From Schizosaccharomyces osmophilus (taxonomy: Eukaryota > Ascomycota > Schizosaccharomycetes > Schizosaccharomycetales > Schizosaccharomycetaceae): a DNA stretch of 64,000 nt. Location: positions 1,205,501-1,269,500 of the forward strand of contig NC_079239.1 in the NCBI RefSeq assembly GCF_027921745.1, read 5' to 3'. The notes beneath the pieces were generated by a model. The model was not told where the DNA came from. It did not search any database and saw only the letters and a program-made list of their open reading frames with translations. The translations under genes were made by a program, and so were the position numbers. Below are positions 31,522-43,001 of the stretch, piece after piece. How positions within the stretch are numbered: the stretch's first letter is position 1; each line of letters opens with the position of its first letter.

Positions 31522-34500
31522 TTATGTTAGCGAATTATCCTCGTCTTCAGCATCCTGATATGCCTCATAATCATCTGTCGAAATAGTATCATTCCTGCGG
31601 TGATGTCCAACACGGGGAACAGTTCCCTTTTCATTCGTTTCTCTCTCTTCTGTTATCCTAGGACCAGTTGATGGCAAAATAACATCACTAGTATCTCCTA
31701 GTTTTTTTGGCAATTCGCTTGAGACTTTATCATACGCATCGTATGGTTGAGACGGATCAATCCCCTTTTCAGTGGGACCAATCTTTTCTTCAGCGTGATC
31801 AAACCCGAAAAGATTCGTGGTTGATGGTAAATCTACATCGGTACTACTATGATTATCCTCCTGTGACTCGCTTGAGGCATTATGTACTATATCCGTAAGA
31901 GAAGAACCCGTTTCTTTCTCTTCAGCATGACCGGCTTCATCGTGGGTTATAGATGGTGGAACATTACTGTTTTTCATAGCGTCTAGCGAATCACTCGAGG
32001 CATTACGCGCCATATTCATTAACGAAGGGCCCGTTTCTTCCTCTTCAGCATGACCGGCTTCATCGTCGGTTATAGATGGTGGAGCATTACTGTTTTTCAT
32101 AGCGTCTAGCGAATCACTCGAGGCATTACGCGCCATATCCGTAAGAGAAGAACCCGTTTCTTTCTCTTCAGCATGACCGGCTTCATCGTCGGTTATAGAT
32201 GATGGAGCATTACTGTTTTTCATAGCGTCTAGCGAATCACTTGAGACATTACGCGCCATATCCATTAACGAAGGGCCCGTTTCTTCCTTTTCAGCATGAC
32301 CGGCTTCATCGTCGGTTATATATGGTGGAGCATTACTGTTTTTCATAGCGTCCCGCGACTCACTTGAGACACCATCATACGTCGTATCCACTTGGGAAAA
32401 ATTTGGGATTCCAGAATGAGCATTAGTGGGTAAGCTTTTAGCATTGTAATCTCGCTTTTCATCTTCTGTAGATATAGACTTCTCCGTATTATTGAAGGCA
32501 CCTTTCCATAAGAGTTTCCGATTCTGCTCATCTTGCACCAATCGACGACGTTCAATTTCTTCAACACCACCAATCTTTCGTAATCTATCGTCATTAATAA
32601 AATCTTGAATTTCTTTTTCAAACTCGTCCTCGTGTAAGAGAACCTTCTTTCGTTGAAAAGCTTCAAACCGTTCAATAGCCTGAAGTCTGACATCGCTATC
32701 TGGTCTCAATTTTAAAACATCCGTGTGAATCTGTTCACGAATTCCTTTGATGTCCCCTGAAGCAGGCTTCACAGCTAAAGGCTTGCTTTTAATTCCAGAT
32801 TTTGCTTGAAGCTGGGCAATAGCAGAAACATTTGATAAAACAGTTGTAACCGAATCAAAATCTTTATTTAAATCCGCTACAAGGCTCGTATGATTATCCA
32901 AAAACTCTTGTTCTTGCACAATCGCATTCAACTCTTTTTCCCATTGCTTTTTCCATGTTGGTGTTACTTCTTCGATCGACTTTTGCAACGAACGTATATT
33001 ATTCTCAATGAATTCTTTTTCCTTGTTTAAATAAGAAGTCTGATCCAAACCTGGGCGGACTTTTCGAAGTAAAACGTCAGACCTTAAGAGCTCAATTTGA
33101 TCATTAATATCATCAAACCTTTTAACTAAAGATTTAGCGGCAGCTTCAATGGAATCTTTGCTTCTCAGGATGTATCCACGATCAAACCCAAATCCAGAGG
33201 CTTTTCTGTTAATTATATTCATTTGGTTTCTAAAGTCGTTAAGTTGCAAAGGGATCTTCGCGAAAGATGTAGCAAAAACTTGCTTCAAAGAAGCTAGCTC
33301 CAGTTGCATGGACTTGACTTTCTGATAATTGGTAGAATCGGTCACAAGTCTGCCGCGTTTGGAGTCTTTAATAGGAGACGAAAGCTGAAATGGAACATTC
33401 GTAGTATGCTTATTGCCTAATTTCCTTTCTATATTTATTAAACGTTGAAGCAATTCCTGAAATAATGGGGGACTCTCTATTTCTTCGTTTGGAGGTTCTT
33501 CATGGGATCGAGCGGTTTCAACCATCGCTTTAGCACCATTAGCCGGTGATTCTTCTTTGGTTTTCAGTTGTTCTTTCTGAGCTACTACCAATGATTTAGG
33601 TTTCATATCCGAATAGTCTTCCAATAAATAATTCACCTTGGTATCGTAATCTTCAATATAAAATTCAAAGGAGAAATCTATAAACTCATTCCCAAACTTA
33701 GATTGAAAAAGGGCTTCTAACTTCTCCTGCGTATCAACTACTGAAGACGAAACCACTTTATAGGTTTTATTGTTGAACTTTAAATAATAAACGAAACTCC
33801 CGTGATTTCGCTCAAATTCCCTGACGTCTTCTTGCTTGTGCAAGGATTCGTCGTTTTTGTCAGTAAATTCTCGATTGTCTATAGGACGTCTCTCCTCCTT
33901 TGGCATTTCTGAGCGATCATTTGCGACTTCCATATTACCAGAAGGGAGCGGCCGTTCATCAACAGGAGGATATTCGTTTTCATTCTTTTCTTCGTTGATG
34001 GGCGCCTTGGCGCCGCCACCATCTATGTTCAAATTGTTGTTGGTTTTGACCAAACGATCTAATTCTTCAAGTGAATCATGTTTAAACCCTTCGGATATTT
34101 CATTGCTTGATGCTTTAACGTTTAGATCGGCAAATGGATGTTTTGTCTCAGCATCTTCTTCATTCAGGTAATCCCGAGTTTCTCTATTTAGTTTACTTAA
34201 CGTTGAATTCGCACCCATAGGTTGTTGAGGCAAAGAAACCATTTCTATAGTATTGACCTGAGATACTTTGTTCTCTTGTAAACTTTGTGGATCCCGATTA
34301 TGCGTTTCCTCAAGAGACTCAACTGCCCGTGAAGGCGTTTTTATTTCCTGTGGAGTTTCAGATTTTGATTCCAAAGCTGAAGATGCTTCATTTGGAATTG
34401 GGGAAGTGAATGAACGACTTCTAGGTAGTAACACTGGTGTACTAGAGGGTACATATTTGGGAGAAGTAGTTTTATTGGAAGAAAAAGATCTCGTTCCGGA

Positions 34501-35580
34501 AGACGTTGTCATAGATCTTTGAGGGGTTCTTTGATTGTTTTTTGACAAATCGGAAGTATTTTGATTATTCAATTTATATGCGTAAGAAGGATCCCCTGAT
34601 TTTAGAGAATTAGAATTGGGAAAGCCACTATTTGGGCTTCGACCTATATTGAAATCCTTCGTACCATTGTCCTCAGATAAATGATTTAATTTGTCGAAGC
34701 GAGATTCCTCTGTCGGGCTTTTGACAGAAGTATCCAACGACTTAATATCTGCTGCTTGCGAGTCAGTTAGTAAATCGCGCACAGATTCAACAGTTATTTT
34801 ATTTCTCTGGATATCATCATTGGGTCCTTGCTGAACACTTTTATTCATTTTAGATAAGCGTTTACTAGCTCGTCGTTCAAGAGAGGAAGATTGCTTGAGA
34901 GCATTCAAAGCATTTGGCGTATCAGGAAAAGCTGGAGGGCCCAAAAAGCTTTCGAAATTTGTGCTTCGTGTACAGAAAGCATACTCACTACTCCCTTTCC
35001 TCGAAGTGTTTTCTTCCGACCCTCGACTGGCCTGTGATTCTTTGCGAGGTCTTAAAAATCGCGATTTATAGAGGGATTGCTTATATTTTAAGCTCTTAAG
35101 AAGATGCATGATTATTTCTCGGACATGTGGGAGATGACGCTGAAGGGATTCTGTTGAAGGGATTTCGGCTAGCGTCTCTTCAAGTATAGAACGCAATTCA
35201 AATGGGAAATCTTCCAGGTCTAAGCTTTCTATTCCCACTTCTTTAAAAATCCTTATGGTCATATTAAATTCAGTGACGAGTCGAATATAAATAGCTGAGA
35301 CATCGTCCGGTTCTGCAAGTTGTTTGCTCCATTTAGTTAAGCTTTCCAACAATTGTTTTGTTATCACCAGTAGTTTTGTTACAGAAGATTCAATCGAATT
35401 AGCTATGGGCGTGAACTTATCTCCAGAATGATTTCTAGCAGACGTTACGGAAGGTGCCCTTTGCAAATTGCTGACTGAAGGATATCGTTGAGACGAAGAA
35501 TTCATAGAATCTGTTCTCTGTCTTAATAGTTCTGGATTATTTGAACAAGGTAATTCTTGACCATTGTTATGAAAAGACAT
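31522..35580 (-). CDS. bud6: Actin-interacting polarity factor Bud6
   Basis: 1352 residues, single exon, start MSFHNNGQELPCS. Bud6/Aip3 binds the formin For3 and actin monomers at cell tips to promote actin cable assembly. Residues about 45-170 form an N-terminal helical microtubule/tip-binding region. A long Ser/Thr/Pro-rich disordered part follows. The AIP3 domain is at about 640-1080, with coiled coils and a conserved SFAKIPLQLNDFRNQMN segment. The C-terminal tail holds four tandem repeats of about 41 residues (see separate entry) and ends acidic. It neighbours sgo2 in the same orientation, as I recall for S. pombe (bud6, sgo2). Confidence 0.92.
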   Translation of the reverse strand: MSFHNNGQELPCSNNPELLRQRTDSMNSSSQRYPSVSNLQRAPSVTSARNHSGDKFTPIANSIESSVTKLLVITKQLLESLTKWSKQLAEPDDVSAIYIRLVTEFNMTIRIFKEVGIESLDLEDFPFELRSILEETLAEIPSTESLQRHLPHVREIIMHLLKSLKYKQSLYKSRFLRPRKESQASRGSEENTSRKGSSEYAFCTRSTNFESFLGPPAFPDTPNALNALKQSSSLERRASKRLSKMNKSVQQGPNDDIQRNKITVESVRDLLTDSQAADIKSLDTSVKSPTEESRFDKLNHLSEDNGTKDFNIGRSPNSGFPNSNSLKSGDPSYAYKLNNQNTSDLSKNNQRTPQRSMTTSSGTRSFSSNKTTSPKYVPSSTPVLLPRSRSFTSPIPNEASSALESKSETPQEIKTPSRAVESLEETHNRDPQSLQENKVSQVNTIEMVSLPQQPMGANSTLSKLNRETRDYLNEEDAETKHPFADLNVKASSNEISEGFKHDSLEELDRLVKTNNNLNIDGGGAKAPINEEKNENEYPPVDERPLPSGNMEVANDRSEMPKEERRPIDNREFTDKNDESLHKQEDVREFERNHGSFVYYLKFNNKTYKVVSSSVVDTQEKLEALFQSKFGNEFIDFSFEFYIEDYDTKVNYLLEDYSDMKPKSLVVAQKEQLKTKEESPANGAKAMVETARSHEEPPNEEIESPPLFQELLQRLINIERKLGNKHTTNVPFQLSSPIKDSKRGRLVTDSTNYQKVKSMQLELASLKQVFATSFAKIPLQLNDFRNQMNIINRKASGFGFDRGYILRSKDSIEAAAKSLVKRFDDINDQIELLRSDVLLRKVRPGLDQTSYLNKEKEFIENNIRSLQKSIEEVTPTWKKQWEKELNAIVQEQEFLDNHTSLVADLNKDFDSVTTVLSNVSAIAQLQAKSGIKSKPLAVKPASGDIKGIREQIHTDVLKLRPDSDVRLQAIERFEAFQRKKVLLHEDEFEKEIQDFINDDRLRKIGGVEEIERRRLVQDEQNRKLLWKGAFNNTEKSISTEDEKRDYNAKSLPTNAHSGIPNFSQVDTTYDGVSSESRDAMKNSNAPPYITDDEAGHAEKEETGPSLMDMARNVSSDSLDAMKNSNAPSSITDDEAGHAEEKETGSSLTDMARNASSDSLDAMKNSNAPPSITDDEAGHAEEEETGPSLMNMARNASSDSLDAMKNSNVPPSITHDEAGHAEEKETGSSLTDIVHNASSESQEDNHSSTDVDLPSTTNLFGFDHAEEKIGPTEKGIDPSQPYDAYDKVSSELPKKLGDTSDVILPSTGPRITEERETNEKGTVPRVGHHRRNDTISTDDYEAYQDAEDEDNSLT
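31875..32350 (-). repeat. In-frame 123-bp tandem repeat in bud6, about four copies
   Basis: Four copies of a 41-codon unit containing DDEAGHAEE, SLxDMARN and SSDSLDAMKNSN, at about residues 1075-1235. The sequence GTTTTTCATAGCGTC recurs every 123 bp (about 31970, 32093, 32216, 32339). The near identity of DNA, not only protein, shows recent expansion and likely length variation among strains. Confidence 0.92.
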
Positions 35581-36146
35581 CTCGAAATTACATAAAATTC
35601 AAAAAGTCGACGTTATAGTAAAAAACTTAAGCCTTAAGCCAGAAACGATGAATAAATAAATAAACGCATAAGATAAAACAAAAAAAAGCAAAATGTTTAA
35701 GAATGCCTATGAGGGATACAGACTTTGCTATGATCTGAAGATGGTTGTGGTCCCAGCTAGATAAGCTCTCGTGACAGAGAAGGTAAAGGTATTGACGAAT
35801 CTCAGACTTGAGCTATTTGATGTCTTTTAAATGAAGTGCCAAGACAGCAAATTTGTATCCTTTTACCTAAGCGTATATGGGAGTTATTGCGACTTAAAAT
35901 AATTACACTGGTAAAATCAAGTTGGTTACGAACAAAAGATAGGCAAAGGCAAGCCCAATATTAGGTACTTATATATACTCAGCTTTTGGATTATTTATAT
36001 ATATATAGTAGATATGACAATCCCAGAAACCGTGTACAATTCAAACATTAACGTAGCTAGTTAATACAAACGAACCCGAAGATTGGGCATTAAATGACAA
36101 GGATATAAAAGGTTTTGAAATAAATAATAGTAAAGGCAGAAGAACC
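35581..36146. other. bud6 promoter and sgo2 3' region
   Basis: 566 bp without a gene. A TATATATATAGTAG tract lies near 35997. Confidence 0.55.
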
Positions 36147-38131
36147 CTAGCTATCTGGTTCCTCACCCATGGGTTCGGGTGTTTTAGCACGTCTATGCTT
36201 TCGTGGTTTGGAGTGGTCAGTAGGCAAATTAAAATCCCTCCGCATTTTTGTACGAAGTCCTGGAAGGGCATAATTGACACGCTTTCTCTCTCGTCTACTT
36301 CTTCCATCATTTAATTCCTCGGAGGCGGAGCGACTCTGCTGTTCAGGACTACTGGGTACCACTGTTTTATTTGTGCTTCCTGGAGGCCTTCCTCTTTTCG
36401 TTTTTTTTAAGGGTGGTTCTTCCTTTTTTTCCTTTACTATATTTTTTTCATCTTTTGCATGCGTTTCGAAAAACCTCAGATTGGTTACCGTTGACAGCAA
36501 TTGGAGATTGTCATACAGGGACTCTTGATTGTGCTGGTTGTGCGTTGAATTTGGTGTTTTCTTTGATGAAACTCTATTAGGTGACGCACGGTTGTTCAAG
36601 ATTCCCTGAAGCCAAAGCGGATTAGAAGCTGTTGAGTTATCTCCGCTAGTCACCAGTCCACCGTTCCGAGGCGGCTCACTTGAAAATCTACCATTCGAAT
36701 TTTTTAAAGTGCTTAATGGCTCATCGCTCTCCGATGTGTCTGAATTGGCGGGTAGCCTTGATAAGGAGCTTTTCCTCTTTTCAGGAAGAACTTGTGAGTG
36801 CGGATGAGTGTTGACTCTATGTGATTCTTGTAATTTTATGTCGGCTGTATGCGAGTATAACTCCGGCGTAGGGATTGATTGGGAAACTGACTTTTCGGGA
36901 TTTTGTATCATCTCAGAATTAGTAGGATAGGTTGACGGAGTATCAGATTGTTTTGGGGATGAAGGCTGATGTTCTACAGCCCGAGAAACCTGATCTAATG
37001 AACGACTTTTTGTTTGTTGTTGAATAGGATTAGTATCATTACTTATTCCTATTACTTGCGGTCCTGAAGCATTTGATTTACGATTCAGTTTTGCCTCAAC
37101 GGAAGCTTCATTAGTAGTATTGAAAGGAGTGGAGGATGCCATGTGCCGCTCAGCATTAACAGGGACGATATCCGAGTTTCTCGAATTTATATTATTCAAA
37201 GTTCTCGAGCTTAAATCAATTGTTTGGTCGTGCAAGTCATCATGAACATTGATTTCATTCGTTTCGACAGATTTTGGACCGTTGGAAATTAATTGGTATG
37301 ATTTCCTGCCATTTGAGGAATCACGGGTTTCTTCTCTTCGCTCATTGTGAGACCTCGCTTCGGCAGGTCCACCGGTACTTCTTTCTTCGGAAATTTCTTT
37401 CTCTTTGTTTGTTTCGTGGTTCTCAGTAAGTGAACTGGACGCTTTTTTGGAAGCGTTAATCGAATGGTCGTTTTGGTTACCACTATTGTCTAATAAACAA
37501 CTCAAATTTTTTATAGATACGTCCTCATTAGCCTCTTTCAATATATCCTCTGTTTCTTTAACAAAAGTTTCCTAGTAAATTGGTTAGAAGTTTTAGGAAA
37601 CACTATAAACAGTATAACGCCTTACCTCATCAAGATCTTCTTCGTCCGTTTCAACTTCTCTTGTCGACTGAGATTCCCAAGCTTGAAAGAATTCTATTTC
37701 AAGTTAATATATCAGAAATCAAAATGCTGTATTACCTTGAGCATCTTGACGATATTGACTTATTGATTTTATAAAAGTTTCGGCTTCCCCTTGGCATTTT
37801 GACAAAAGTGAATTAACCTTCTCCTGTAGTCCTTCGTTTTTAATCTGCTGAGACTCCAATTGTTCTTCTAAATTGATTGCAACGGATCTAAGGTCAATGT
37901 TTTCCGACAGCAACCGTTCATTTTCCAATTGAAGATCCTTAATACGGGCCGACTGGGCTTTGCTTATTCTGAATTGAGTGTTATTAAACCACTGATGAAT
38001 TTATGAAAACTACTTACCGTATTATTTCCTTGTATTGTCGAAGCTGCTTTTTCTTAGCTAGCAATGTTAGCAGACGTTATTTCATTTCACGTACATTCTT
38101 CCAAACTCAAAGAAGGAGATGCTGTTGACAT
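36147..38131 (-). CDS. sgo2: Shugoshin Sgo2
   Basis: Five exons (38131..38095, 38057..38018, 37968..37736, 37681..37626, 37571..36147) join in phase to 596 residues. Shugoshins protect centromeric cohesin and, for Sgo2, place the chromosomal passenger complex at centromeres in mitosis and meiosis. Residues about 14-105 are a coiled coil (QLRQYKEIIRISKAQ through QYRQDAQ) that binds PP2A or passenger subunits. The middle is Ser/Asn-rich and disordered. The C-terminal SGO box reads RSRRERKRVNYALPGLRTKMRR, which binds phosphorylated histone H2A. The second of two possible shugoshins (Sgo1, meiotic) is excluded by place beside bud6 and by size, both from memory. Confidence 0.93.
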
Positions 38132-38500
38132 TGTCTATTATTTTTTTCAGTCAATTCCATCTACTATTTATTTTTGACCCGAAGTATTCAATATCAAGTG
38201 CTGTGTGCTTGTTTAATGGTGTTGAGGTACAAGCAGTTGACGCTGTCGTCGAAAATGTCAAAGTTGACAGTTTGTGAGGTTTTGAGATTATGAAAGTAAA
38301 TGTAGAAAAAGTTAACTGACTGAGGAATTACAGCGTTTAAAAATAATAATCTATACTTAGTAACGATGAAAGCCATAAAATTACTACTTAGTGGTAAATT
38401 AATAATTATATTAAACTACTAGATTTGTATTCACGTAACTTTAGTATACCATTCTAATTCTTCTTGCTATTATAACGAAAGTAAAAGGAAATGACTAGCC
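38132..38500. other. Spacer between ppk3 3' end and sgo2 5' end
   Basis: 369 bp without a gene, AT-rich. Confidence 0.55.
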
Positions 38501-40942
38501 TTATAATCCCCAATTATTAACTTCGTTGTTTAATTCCTCTTCTACGTTGTCATTGTCGTCCCATTCTTGCATCCACTCTTCATCAAGTTGATCCTCGGTT
38601 TCGACGTCTGAGGGAGCAGCATCAGATCTCTCAAGAGAAAGAATAGTATTTGCAGAGCTCCTTTTTGTCTTTTCACTGTCAAAAGAACCTTGATTTTTAG
38701 GAATTCCTTCAAATTGATTGGCGTTATTTTCTTTTGGTCGAGGTGTGGAAGCCGGACGGAAGAAGATGTTAAGAAACGACTTGCTAGGAACTTCAACTGA
38801 TGTTTCTTCTTCTCCCTCATTAAAATCTTTGATTCGGTTTAGGAATTTCTGAGTGACTTCTTCGGATGATATACGTAAAGACCTACAGTATGGTTAATAA
38901 ACGATCTAACTTATTTAGTTCCATACTCATTATCATCGACCAATAAAGGTACTATGCATGGAAGGAACTTTGTGGCCAGTTCCTTTGCTGAAAAATAGGC
39001 AGCTGTGGCTAACATAACATCCAAAGTAGCTTTTCGGGCATCAGCAATAGGATCTTTCAGTGATTTAGACAATGCGGCTACTAAAACACGTGTTCGAATC
39101 TATTTAAATTAGACATCTTTCATCCATGAAACCCTTACGTGTTGGTCCAAGTATTCCGAAATCTTTCCAAGGCATATGATTGAATTGATCCTAATGGACG
39201 GTTGAGCATCATTCTGTAATAGGGCAAGTGTGCGCAATAGGTCGTTATTCAATGCCTTCTTAGAAATCTGTCACAAAGTTAGAAAGATAATGTTATATAA
39301 TCTGGCTGCTTACTTTCGATGCTATGGCGGAATAAAGCAAAATTGCTGAGAACTTCAGTTTTGGATCATCAAGCCTGACAAAGTTGCAATATAATAGAAA
39401 AGCATCATCACTTGTTAAGGTTGGCGGCAGAAAATCGTTATGCTTATACAGCGCATCCACTAGCAAGGACCGTACTCGATTATTTGCAGTTTTCAGGCAT
39501 GATAAAAGAGGGATTCCAAAATCTTTTTCAAAATCCTTATTATCTTTTATAGTAAATGCTATTGAAAATAAAAGTTCTGAAGCACTAGTAGATGTACCTA
39601 AAACATTAGCTAGCCGCAAAATCAACGATGTCTTCATACCTGACTTCAGGCTCAAAAAAATCACAGGCAAGACTTTTTTTTGAAGATAATTTGGAGATAG
39701 GAAAGTTAAATTGGTTTTTAGTAATCTGTAAAAACAATAAGTAAACAATGCGTAAGCACGTAAAACACATACTCAAAAAGCTTTTGACAATCAGCTGGAT
39801 CCTGGATTTGCATTTTATTTATCATGTCCACCAGGACGATAAAATTGGACCGAAAAAACCCACCAGGTCTTTCACCCAGTCGTAAAAATTCAGATATACT
39901 AATTCTTTGTTTGGAATCCTGTGAAACCAATTTTTTTAATGAGTTGTGTATACTCTGTATTCGTCAGATATTGTTTATCGTGCGTAACGTATGAACGGAA
40001 TACTTACAGCAGGGATATTCTCTCTTTGGTTAAGGTCAACAGCTTTAGTATTAGTTGAATTAAAAACTTGGTAGACCAGATAAGTAAACTCGATGCAATC
40101 TACTTGTGAAAATTCTCTATACACAAGTTAATGCCAAATCAGCGAAGATTTTTGATAGAACTTACCGGTGTAAAACAAGATCCCTCACACCGGAAGAGGC
40201 TAATGAGTTGAAGGGATTTAGTATTTGAAAGTTTTTCTAATCCCGTTAGGCCTGTACAGAAAAAAAATACGTACTTTGAAGGTATTAGGATTAGAGCCAG
40301 CTAGAAAAAAGTCACCCAATACCCATTCGTAACTTTCATTAAGATAAATAGAAGACAGCTGAACATTTCCATGAATTAAATTTTGTTCCTCAAGGAAAAA
40401 CAACGCAGACTGTGAATGAAGGTTAGCAATTAGCTCCAACAGTGCCTTTTTCGCCAACATACAGCTACTCTCCATAAACCGCATATTTTATGGTAATTAT
40501 TAGATGAACTCAACTCATCTATTAATGGTCGGACAACTTCAGTAGCTATGTAAAGTGTAGTAGACTAAGTCAAAAAGTAGATTAGTAAATGAGTTTTACC
40601 ATGTATGGACATACATCCTTATAAGTTGCCAGTATTTTTATTATGCAAGGATGCCGGATAACTTTGAGCTGATCAGCGGATTGTTCAGTAAGCTTTACCA
40701 ACTCGGGATTTGCTGCAATTGGAATAGAAAAGATGCTGCACTGTTCACCCGTTTGCTAAATGATATGTGTAAGTATGGGCAAATATAATAACTCTTATGA
40801 TTATCAGCATGTATACCTTTATTCTTCCGTTATGTAGAGTCCACAACGATCCTATCGCCAATGGTACTTTCTGATCTAAATCATAAGGAAACATAAAGTT
40901 TGCCTTTGAAATGAGTGATGCTGCAGATTTTAAGAAATCCAT
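38501..40942 (-). CDS. ppk3: SCY1-like pseudokinase Ppk3
   Basis: Eleven exons with ten short introns can be traced from ATG at 40942 (MDFLKSAASLISKAN) to the stop at 38501-38503; exon 1 is 40942..40817. SCYL1/Scy1 proteins are Golgi/ER trafficking factors and bind tRNA-export machinery. The kinase-like domain lacks the catalytic set: HRD is replaced by HGN (LIHGNVQLSS) and DFG by GDF. The middle is HEAT-repeat-like (PVIFLSLKSGMKTSLILRLA, IRTRVLVAALSKSL, DARKATLDVMLATAAYF). The tail is acidic and Trp-containing, ending EVNNWGL. Ten introns in 2.4 kb is dense even for fission yeast. It follows sgo2 as in S. pombe by recall. Confidence 0.88.
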
Positions 40943-41366
40943 TTGAATATATTAATGCTCTACAGAATTCAGACGTAAGTAAGCTTTGAAAAAGATTCAA
41001 GTAACGCAGATTCTACGTTTTTGGGAAATAGCAATTTGAAAAGACGTAAATGAAGCAGACTCAAAAATGTATAATTTCTTAAACCACCTTTGAAATAATA
41101 TGATTAGGCAGCTTTGAAAGGCTTCAAAGGTAGTGAGTGTCCTAGCTACCTTACTCGCAAAGTACTATGAGGGTGTTTGCAGATGTGAATACCTTAGAAA
41201 CCAACTCATAGAAAGCCACAAGGCCAAATAGTGATTACCTGTAATCTTCAATCTTTAAAATCAATATTTTTAGGTAAAACAATCCCTATCGTGTAATATC
41301 GCTAGCTGAATATTTTACATTTTTATAATTGATATATATTTTTTATTATCCTTTCGTAGTAACGAA
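40943..41366. other. Spacer between ppk3 start and tRNA-Val
   Basis: 424 bp without a gene. Contains the ppk3 promoter and a TATATATTTTTTATTAT stretch 20-40 bp before the tRNA, in the position of the upstream TATA used by fission-yeast tRNA genes. Confidence 0.55.
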
Positions 41367-41449
41367 GGCCGTGTGGTTTAGATGGTTATAATTTCTGCTT
41401 AACATTAAATGTTCGCAGACGGTCCCAAGTTCGAGTCTTGGCACGGTCA
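41367..41449 (+). tRNA. tRNA-Val (AAC) with a 9-nt intron, second copy
   Basis: The mature sequence is the same as the tRNA-Val at 5810-5892 (-). The intron differs at one base (TTAAA versus TTTAA). The acceptor stem GGCCGTG/CACGGTC and discriminator A are complete. A GAAGGC/GCCTTC inverted pair flanks both copies, and a T9 terminator follows. Confidence 0.94.
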
Positions 41450-41768
41450 TAGCCTTCGTTTTTTTTTTAAGGTTGTACCCGAATGGAAGGTTATATTCGA
41501 GCAATTTATTAAATTTATTTATTAATCGAATTGCACGAAAAGAGAGGTATGTTTTGTAACTGTCGTAGCCATGTTTATACGTTGTATGATTGTATGGCTA
41601 CCAAACTTATTGAGCCAAACCTGTCGATTCTCCTATGCTCGGCTTCTATAGCTTTCTAAATTAAGTTCAGTAATTCATCCTTTTGCCTTTTTCTCTTTAA
41701 ATTCCTGCATCTTCCGTTGCTTAGAAATTGTAATACTCTTTTGTATCATTATAGTACAATTTTCGAAT
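41450..41768. other. Spacer between tRNA-Val and the LTR pair
   Basis: About 320 bp of AT-rich DNA, with the terminator of the tRNA gene at its left end. No gene is seen. Confidence 0.55.
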
Positions 41769-42524
41769 TGTCATAACTGGTATACGATATTACTAATATC
41801 TTGATAATATTATTGTATAAAAATAAGGATTCGTGAATGTAATGAATAAACAAAGAAAATACTATTAGACAAAGACTTTGTTACAAATTATAAAAAATGC
41901 AAATTACCTGGCAAATCTCCAGATTGGAAGATTTGACTGATCTAGCTAAATAAAATTGTTCATACAACTTACTTAGCGAATCAGATCCCTGGAAGCTATT
42001 ACTATTTTTCTATAGTACAAACGCATCCAATCTATAAGTCAAATATACAATTTTATGAATTGTTATTACTTACATCTTTTCCACTGAATACTTATTCTCA
42101 TAACAAGTGAGATTCGTCCTGTGACACTGTCATAACTGGTATACGATATTACTAATATCTTGATATTATTATTGTATAACAATAAGGATTCATGAAAGTA
42201 ATGAATAAACAAAGAAACTCTTGAAACAAAGAGTTGAAAGAAGACAAAGAAAATACTATTAGACAAAGACTTTGTTACAAATTATAAAAAATGTAAATTA
42301 CCTGGCAAATCTTCAGATTGGAAGATTTGACTGATCTAGCTAAATAAAATTGTTCATACAACTTACTTAGTGAATCAGATCCCTGGAAGCTATTACTATC
42401 TTTCTATAGTACAAACGCATCCAATCTATAAGTCAAATATACAATTTTATGAATTGTTATTACTTGCATCTTTTCCACTGAATACTTATTCTCATAACAA
42501 GTGAGATCCATCCTGTGACAGACA
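41769..42524. mobile_element. Tandem pair of retrotransposon LTRs (Tf-like, no internal region)
   Basis: Two closely related units of about 360 and 395 bp lie head to tail. Both begin TGTCATAACTGG (41769 and 42128) and end near TGTGACA. The whole pair is bounded by CGAAT on both sides (41764-41768 and 42525-42529), as in the 5-bp target duplications of fission-yeast Tf elements. No coding region lies between the units. This is an inert remnant, placed about 320 bp downstream of a tRNA gene. High similarity between units suggests moderate age. Family assignment rests on TGTCA/TGACA ends. Confidence 0.8.
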
Positions 42525-42529
42525 CGAAT

Positions 42530-43001
42530 TTAAAAATTATAAGTGGATTTGCAATATATAACAATATGCTTATATTTATAAAGGTAATATTGTTTACAAA
42601 TACATACGCTCATATGCTATAATATAATTTGCTAAATTGTTTTTATTGTTCTAATACTGGTTAAATCTTAAGTTTTGAGCATATGCTTTTAGTTATTATC
42701 ATACCCAGCAGTAGAGCAAGAAGGATAATGAACGATAAAGTATTCCATTTAAATTATTATTATTAAGCATAAACTCCATTTAGTTGGTCTATCTATGCAC
42801 TACATTCTCTCAAACTTTGACTCAAACTATGGAGCACCAAAGCTAGTGTAGTCAATCGAAATGTTTAGTTAAGTAAATATACGATTGTATATTCTTTTTA
42901 TATTCATTGAGAGACTTTTTATATAAAGAAAGCGATACGATTATCATCAACTCGTTTTCTTCACTCTACCTAACTAATTGTACGCCTCTGTCCTTTCACA
43001 A
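42530..43001. other. Promoter region of the TRAPP subunit gene
   Basis: 472 bp, very AT-rich. A TATATAAAG lies near 42920, about 80 bp before the start codon. No gene is seen. Confidence 0.55.
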
